A stretch of DNA of 64,000 nucleotides, taken from positions 496,001 to 560,000 of the forward strand of contig JAYKKI010000139.1 in assembly GCA_039881145.1 (NCBI GenBank). Direction: 5' to 3'. This document shows positions 58,432 to 64,000 of the stretch, in pieces (positions within the stretch are counted from its first letter, which is position 1; each line of letters begins with the position of its first letter). This stretch comes from Druceiella hillmani (Eukaryota; Arthropoda; Insecta; Lepidoptera; Hepialidae). Made by a program: the position numbers and the translations under genes. The notes under the pieces are model-generated. The model was not told where the DNA came from. It saw only the letters and a program-made list of their open reading frames with translations, and ran no database searches.

Positions 58432-59610
58432 CAATTGTTGCCCATGACAATTATTAAACTTCGTCTAGTTGGTTAGCAGCAGCTATATGAATGTAGTGAG
58501 TGCTGAATGAATTTACCATGTCTGTGAAGGAATACTGCGTTATGCGTAAATTTGAAATAAAAAAAAATTTGGGCAGTAAATAAATTTGAATGAATTTTAT
58601 CCATAGAGTCGTCTTCCGTGTAGTTATGTAGCTCTTTTTGAATATATTTAATCAACGTTTTACCAATATACAGTGCATAAGAAAATGTTAATTCAGTTAG
58701 GGACTCATAATTTGTGATAATATTGAAAAAAATACTACAAAAAATTTAAATAGGCTGAGGGATTACAGATATAATCTATCTGGAACCATCGAAAAACTTT
58801 GCAGTTTTGATCAATCCAGTCGAAGAAAATTTACCAACAAATTTACATCATGGCGATTCTTGTGTGTACAATTACTTGAAATGTAATTTTAATTTACATT
58901 TAAGGATCACATACTCTCAGGTTTATAACACGGCCTGCCTTAAATAATATTTCTCCTTTCTCAGTCTTATTTCTGCCAATATTGCTGGAAGCTGCGTTTA
59001 AATAATAGTTCCCTCAATTCCCTCAATCAATTTTCAAACCTCTTAGCAATTTAGTATTCACGTGGCACCATGTGTGACAAAATGTGGGAGTATTCTTTAT
59101 TACTGAGTAAAAACACCGATTCAGTTGAACTCCGTCAGTGGTTTAAGCTGTGGTTTCAATTGATCTTAGGTCGACGAATGGTACTTTTTGAAGCATTTCC
59201 GAACAGTAATTAGCGGTATTTCCACAGATTGTAATTTTATATAAAATTTAAAATTAAATTATTAAAAAAAAATGTACATTTTAAATAAAAAACGGGGTTG
59301 GCAGATTATACATGATTAATTCAATGTGTAGTTCAAATGGCGTACCCATAGATATTATATATTGTAACCATATGTATTGAATTTAATGAAAACAGGACGG
59401 ATTAAAATTTCGGACAATAATATCTACATATCTTAGGTCATTTTAGGAGTGCAATATGTGCTATATATAATCTTGCTACCCAACTCGGTTTTACATGAAT
59501 GTAAGCATACATATTATTTGAAATATTTTTATAAACCATTTTGAGGGTCTCCCTGTCTGCGGACAACTGCCATGTAAAAATATTAAACGGCAGTAAGATC
59601 TAAACCAGAA
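58432..59610. other. AT-rich intergenic DNA with one dispersed 25-mer
   Basis: TTGCTGGAAGCTGCGTTTAA followed by ATAAT at 58982 recurs at 60800, and a partial inverted match (CAGCTTCCATAAA) is at about 62937. Confidence 0.5.
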
Positions 59611-59613
59611 AAA

Positions 59614-59985
59614 TTAATAAAAGATCAAGGAACCCTGTCCAGAGTATTGAAGCTTTTCCGTATCCTGTCTGCACTTGTCAAGTATTTCGTGGGATAACAA
59701 AAATTTTACCGAGATATATATTGAAAATTTAACTTCTGGGAAGTCGATATGCATTGTAAAGTTTTGGCTCAAGAAATGGCTGCTACTGTCGCTACAACAG
59801 CTGCACATTTTTTCAGGAGAATATCGAGTTGAAAAAATGAAACACTGCTCACAACTGCAAATGTGTTGATAAAATTTCGTGATAAGGACATTTTCCACTA
59901 ACAGTAATTTAGTCAACGTGACATTTGAAAAATGTTTTTTAATCCTCAGAGGATATCGAGCACGAGGAATATAATATTTTGCCAA
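59614..59985 (-). other. 123-codon open frame, unrecognised; possible old transposon
   Basis: One of the longest open frames in the window (MAKYYIPRARYPLRIKKHFS...), cysteine-containing but without a recognisable domain. The opposite strand over the same DNA has coding-like words (CKVLAQEMAATVATTAAHFF, then IKFRDKDIFH after stops), vaguely like the TMAA/TVA segment of P-element-type transposases. Neither reading is convincing. Confidence 0.2.
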
Positions 59986-60037
59986 GAAATAGTCCCGGAT
60001 TCATTCAATATCGTCGGTTAGCATAAGTGTGTCAGTT

Positions 60038-60256
60038 TCTCTAGTGTAGTTATTTTAAACAAGAAACTTAAACGGCAGTGGCTCTTAAATACTGAAAACC
60101 TTTATAAAATTACGAAGAATCTTAAACAGTAAAAAAATAAACGCTTTGACGCTAATAACCTTAATCGGATTAATGGGTTTCGGGCTTTCAGCATTTAGGG
60201 TGAAATATGTATTAGATATGCAGATGACTAGTGTCGGGTAATAAGTAATAAAAATT
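60038..60256 (+). repeat. direct repeat R1, copy a (about 220 bp)
   Basis: Matches 62474-62695 in the same orientation along its whole length. Shared words are AACGGCAGTGGCTCTTAAAT, ACTGAAAACCTTT, TTACGAAGAATCT, GGGTTTCGGGCTTTCAGCAT, TTAGGGTGAAATATGTATTA and GGGTAATAAGTAATAAAAAT. Differences are scattered substitutions and a few indels. Non-coding. Confidence 0.9.
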
Positions 60257-60259
60257 ATT

Positions 60260-61395
60260 TGTCCAATTTCTAATTTAAACCGCAAGAAGATATCTGTTAA
60301 AGAAAATAGAACTTGCCGAGTATGATTAGAACTCATAGTACGATATTGTCGTACATATTCAGGCATTTATAAACATTTAATGGCACATAGTATTTGTGTT
60401 AAAATATTTATGAATATCAATTTTTCACAACATAAATATTTAAATATATTGCCTAGCATATATGTGGCAGTCGTAACAAAAGTATATTTTAAAATAAAAA
60501 CTATTTAAAGACCAAACTACAGGCCATAATTTGGTCAACTACTACTCGTAAACTAGCAGAGCCTACTTGGCTATGAGAATTTTTGTTTTAATTTCGTTAT
60601 GTGAACTTCCGTTTTGAACATTTTTCAGATATTCAAAAATAGCAGATTAACTGGTGAAAACACGCGACTTTGACCAAAATAAGCAATGATACGATGTACT
60701 CCAAATATTTTTGGAAGATCTTTTCAACTATTCCTACACACATACATCCCCCCACCACTTTACTAATAAAGGTATACCCTAACACTTTTTGTGTAAGAGT
60801 TGCTGGAAGCTGCGTTTAAATAATTGTAACTTCAGAGCACAAAGGTTGCAAATAAAACAAGCGGTGTACAGAAGGACAGACATACATGGCAAAACAATAA
60901 ACGATGAAGGTTCATAGTTTGGCTGCGAGACGTAAAAATAATTAAAAAGCAAATAATTTTATTGCCCTCATTCTTCATTGCTATTTTATATTATGGATAA
61001 TTGAACGGATACTAACTTACATTAATTGAACTCGCTATATGGTTAATCTGTTCCAATCAACCAAACACTACACATTGAAGATTAAGTAGTGTGAAACATG
61101 GAAAATAAACTCACTCCGTGATGTTCCTAATGTGTTTAAATTATTAAATATTTCAGATAATTCGAATAGTATCATAGATAGAGAAGTGAGACAGAACAGA
61201 ATCGACAGCAGAGAGTACAGTAGAGAGTGTCCCAATAGAAAGGGATCCACGTACGCACGCACGCACGCACGTACGTATGCAAATGAATCAACGAATCGTA
61301 ATATAATGAATACACCGAAAACATTCCAGTAGTGATATTAATAAGTGGTCTCATGACCTCGTAAAAATATTCCAAACCACTCCAACCAAGTCCAA
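60260..61395. other. AT-rich intergenic DNA
   Basis: Contains the 18-mer AGTATGATTAGAACTCAT (60319) shared with 25375, the second TTGCTGGAAGCTGCGTTTAA (60800) and an ACGC microsatellite (61253-61277). Confidence 0.5.
61253..61277. repeat. (ACGC)n microsatellite
   Basis: About five ACGC units followed by ACGTACGTATG. Confidence 0.9.
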
Positions 61396-61399
61396 ATAA

Positions 61400-61565
61400 C
61401 TTATAGGAAAGGCTATGATCAAGGTGTCCGTGCAGATGATGAGATTCGTATGAGATCTAAGTTTACCAACAAGCCCATAGAATTGGCGGAATGAAATGAT
61501 AATGAGTAGGCCACATAGCATGCAGAACGGATGACTGTTTGAAAAGAAACAGCAATTGACGTCTT
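61400..61565 (+). pseudogene. RTE-like LINE fragment, C-terminal part
   Basis: The plus strand gives DDEIRMRSKFTN in one frame, then AHRIGGMK-three stops-VGHIACRTDDCLKR. This corresponds to the family stretch RN-EIRRRTKVTDIA-RI-GMKWQWVGHIARRTDGRW; two conserved W codons are now TGA or TAA. It is the only RTE scrap on the plus strand. The 67-codon minus frame here is a shadow. Confidence 0.65.
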
Positions 61566-61569
61566 TCGG

Positions 61570-62470
61570 CTAATATGATGACGAATTAAAATGTATCTCA
61601 TTTTTTCACATTCATCTAACATGCGTTTTACAGCATTCTATTTTATTTGCAAGTAATGTAAGATTTTTTTCTTCAAACTTTGAACTGGATATATTTGTTA
61701 ACTATTTGTAAAATTAAGAAATCGATAAACTGCGTTTAATATTTACAAATATAATTAATAACAACTAAACACGCGAGAAAATATATCATAAAAAGAACAT
61801 GTTGCGTTATGTAAATTCAATAAAAAATCATTTCTTTTTCAGTTAGTTCAAATAGTTTTTGTTTACATTTATTTTTACCAAAAGCTAAAGATGTTTTAAA
61901 TACTTAGTTATAATGGTGCATAAGTATTTATACTAAACATATAAATACATACTAAACATATATATGACATAAAAATCTTACGTGATTATTTTTCATATAA
62001 TTTGTAAAGATTGATGTCTTTCAAATTATATGTTTTATTTTAAAATAAAATTAAAGTTATTGAAAATCGAAAAGATTAACCTGAACAGTTGTGTGGAAAG
62101 AGAAATGTTTTTTTAAACAAAAGGTAATAATGCTGGAATTGTGACACTAATAATGATACTTACACTTTAACAATATCTTCGAATAAAGCTGACATCAATT
62201 ATTTTAAAGTTTAGAATTTTGTAAATAATTTCCTTGATTTTCTTCCTTCACTTCTTTGTAGCTATGTGAATAAATATATCGATTTTAAACTTTACAGACA
62301 TTTGCTATTCTGATAACAATATGAAAACATCGTACCATCGAGCTGATATATTGATGGAGAAGTTTAGATCTCTTAGTTAGGTATTATAACTTAAAGAGGT
62401 TAATGATGGAAGCAGGCGGCAGTCATAGTAAGTTCTCAAAGGTAGTATAAGTTTGAAAAATTAACCCGAG
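61570..62470. other. AT-rich intergenic DNA, nothing recognised
   Basis: No supported feature. Confidence 0.5.
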
Positions 62471-62473
62471 CAA

Positions 62474-62695
62474 TTTCTCTATTGTAGGTATTTTAAGCAA
62501 GAAACTTTTAACGGCAGTGGCTCTTAAATACTGAAAACCTTTGTAAAATTACGAAGAATCTAAAACAGTGAAAAAATAAACGCTTTAGGGCTGGTAACCT
62601 TAATCTTATTAAAGGGTTTCGGGCTTTCAGCATTTAGGGTGAAATATGTATTAGATACGCAAATGGCTAATCTCGGGTAATAAGTAATAAAAATT
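62474..62695 (+). repeat. direct repeat R1, copy b (about 220 bp)
   Basis: Second copy of the 60038-60256 repeat, 2.44 kb downstream in the same orientation. The flanks beyond both ends are unrelated, so this is a dispersed element rather than a segmental duplication. Confidence 0.9.
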
Positions 62696-62699
62696 AACA

Positions 62700-63375
62700 A
62701 GTTATGGAGTTACTACCACAGGCCAGCACCTTATTTATGTCACACTTCAGCTTTAGCAGAAAAAAAACCCCTGAGTAGATCCATATTGCAAAAATGTTGT
62801 CAGTACCTAAGTCACAAGTCAGTGCTTTAAAAATTAACTATTTTAATTGTGAAATCGTACATTAAACATTACATTAACATTAAAATGATTAAACGGGGGA
62901 AGCAGAAAACATTCTTGTTTAAAAAAACATTAACGCAGCTTCCATAAACCGAGGTTAATTTTAAAAGCAGCTTCCAAAAATTGTCTGGCATTTCATAAAT
63001 ATGGACCTGTAATCATAATAATATTAGAAAGTGTATATTTTTGCTCAATGTTTACACCAATTATCATGCAATTCTACTCTTAATGATACTAATATTCTAT
63101 AGCTTCCGTTCATTAGTCCAATTGAAGATATGAATCAATCCCATAGCCGCAGGATCTTTTAGTACAAACGGATATGGAAATAGTATTTTATCATACTAAC
63201 TTGTTAAGCGTTCGAATAATGAACGGACAAACAAACTGATTTTCATAATAATATGTTAATAAAAACTACAAAAAAGGAAAGTTACAGACTAGTTATACAT
63301 ATAAAGGAATAATCTAGAAAGGAATAATCTCAGTTGCATCGCTATAGCACACCTGATAGTGATGTATTAAATGCA
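62700..63375. other. AT-rich intergenic DNA
   Basis: GCAGCTTCCA occurs twice (about 62936 and 62970), related to the inverted 25-mer family of 58982 and 60800. Otherwise nothing was seen. Confidence 0.5.
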
Positions 63376-63384
63376 AAGTTCTCA

Positions 63385-63600
63385 AACCGGTAGCGCTGTG
63401 GTAATTACAACTCAAATCTGCCCGCCATAAGTTGGAGGTATTCGACGGAGGTTGCTAAAGCTCGCTATTACCGTGCGCTCTGCTACGCTTGAGTTACTGC
63501 TGCAGATAAGCCCCGAGCTACAAATATCAGCTGCATTCGGTTGAAGTTATGGAAGCGATTTGGCTAACGATTTTTGTGGGGCGAGCGTTTTGTGGAAAAT
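63385..63600. other. GC-richer block, unrecognised
   Basis: About 200 bp with many CpG and GCT/AGC words (GCTCGCTATTACCGTGCGCT, GCTGCAGATAAGCCCCGAGC), in contrast to its AT-rich flanks. No open frame, RNA fold or internal repeat was recognised. Confidence 0.35.
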
Positions 63601-64000
63601 TTATTAGATAAAATAATCATTGTATATTCAAAATTATAATACATTGTTACAATATGCAATCCGCCATATCGGATTTTCTAGGCAATATTCAACTTATATC
63701 AATTTAAAATTTTAAAATTTGTATTCGGCTTTATTGTATAATTTGTAATCCCAATTATGATTATTCATTTCATGTGCAGATCTACAATATTGCTGAGTAA
63801 GTTTTTTCTTATTCTTTTTCCCTCCCTCTTTTTAATTAAATATCATTTTTATTCTTAATAATTCATCAAAATTAAAGGATGTAATTTATGTATATAAATA
63901 TTTAGAATTGTAGTGTCGGATATTGTGGCAGTTATTATTTGTTTGATGTCAATTGTTTATAATATATTGGTTTTAATATATTTTTTGTTTCTAATCTTTT
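63601..64000. other. AT-rich intergenic DNA, nothing recognised
   Basis: No supported feature up to the window end. Confidence 0.5.

Noticed and set aside
59750..59830. Plus-strand CKVLAQEMAATVATTAAHFF as a P-element transposase piece
   Set aside because: Similarity is vague, covers only about 20 residues and is bounded by stops; not enough for a call.
61253..61277. ACGC run as a regulatory CpG element
   Set aside because: Simple tetranucleotide microsatellite without further context.

Overview
The window looks like AT-rich, TE-laden intergenic DNA from an insect, most likely a moth or butterfly. Three things point there: degenerate non-LTR retrotransposon fragments of the RTE and Jockey types, Tc1/mariner transposase remnants, and one intact gene for an insect chemosensory protein (CSP, OS-D/A10 family) with that family's cysteine spacing and intron position. 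The lepidopteran assignment rests on remembered resemblance of the repeats to lepidopteran repeats; no search was run. Nothing prokaryotic (operon, CRISPR array, phage, IS element) was seen.

Layout. 1-7.5 kb: an RTE C-terminal scrap (about 1.17-1.48 kb), duplicated small hairpins, a terminal-inverted-repeat element (2.98-3.34 kb), a 37-bp x 4 tandem array (4.37-4.51 kb) and the largest LINE remnant, a 5'-truncated, frameshifted RTE-like reverse transcriptase on the minus strand (6.06-7.43 kb) ending at a (TA)n tract. 8.5-10.7 kb: a 33-bp-stem hairpin, a 130-bp (TA)n tract, then a tandem array of four and a bit ~400-bp units, each with a (GAT)n microsatellite. 10.9-21 kb: unrecognised coding-like pieces, a perfect 25-bp-stem hairpin and several inverted-repeat elements. 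21.9-22.8 kb: the CSP gene, two coding exons on the plus strand, 134 aa. 24.5-24.9 kb: a Tc1-like transposase remnant. 27-33.3 kb: a second RTE scrap, two degenerate tandem arrays (~145 bp and ~210 bp periods) and a LINE C-terminal remnant. 36.1 kb: a 38-bp perfect palindrome. 40.5-40.9 kb: a mariner remnant. 43.0-43.5 kb: a Jockey-like reverse transcriptase remnant with a destroyed active site. 46.2-48.05 kb: two neighbouring, unrelated degenerate tandem arrays (~200-226 bp x 3 and ~120 bp x 7). 48-64 kb: mostly featureless AT-rich DNA with dispersed repeat copies, a 220-bp direct repeat pair (60.04 and 62.47 kb) and a fourth RTE scrap (61.4 kb).

A family of at least eight diverged dispersed repeats, recognisable by a core resembling AGTTTCTGAGAAAA, is scattered through the right two thirds on both strands. 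The CSP is the only gene that can be supported as functional. All other coding similarity is decayed transposon. No novel multi-gene system was found; the noteworthy items are the divergent CSP, the long perfect palindromes and the several independent tandem arrays.
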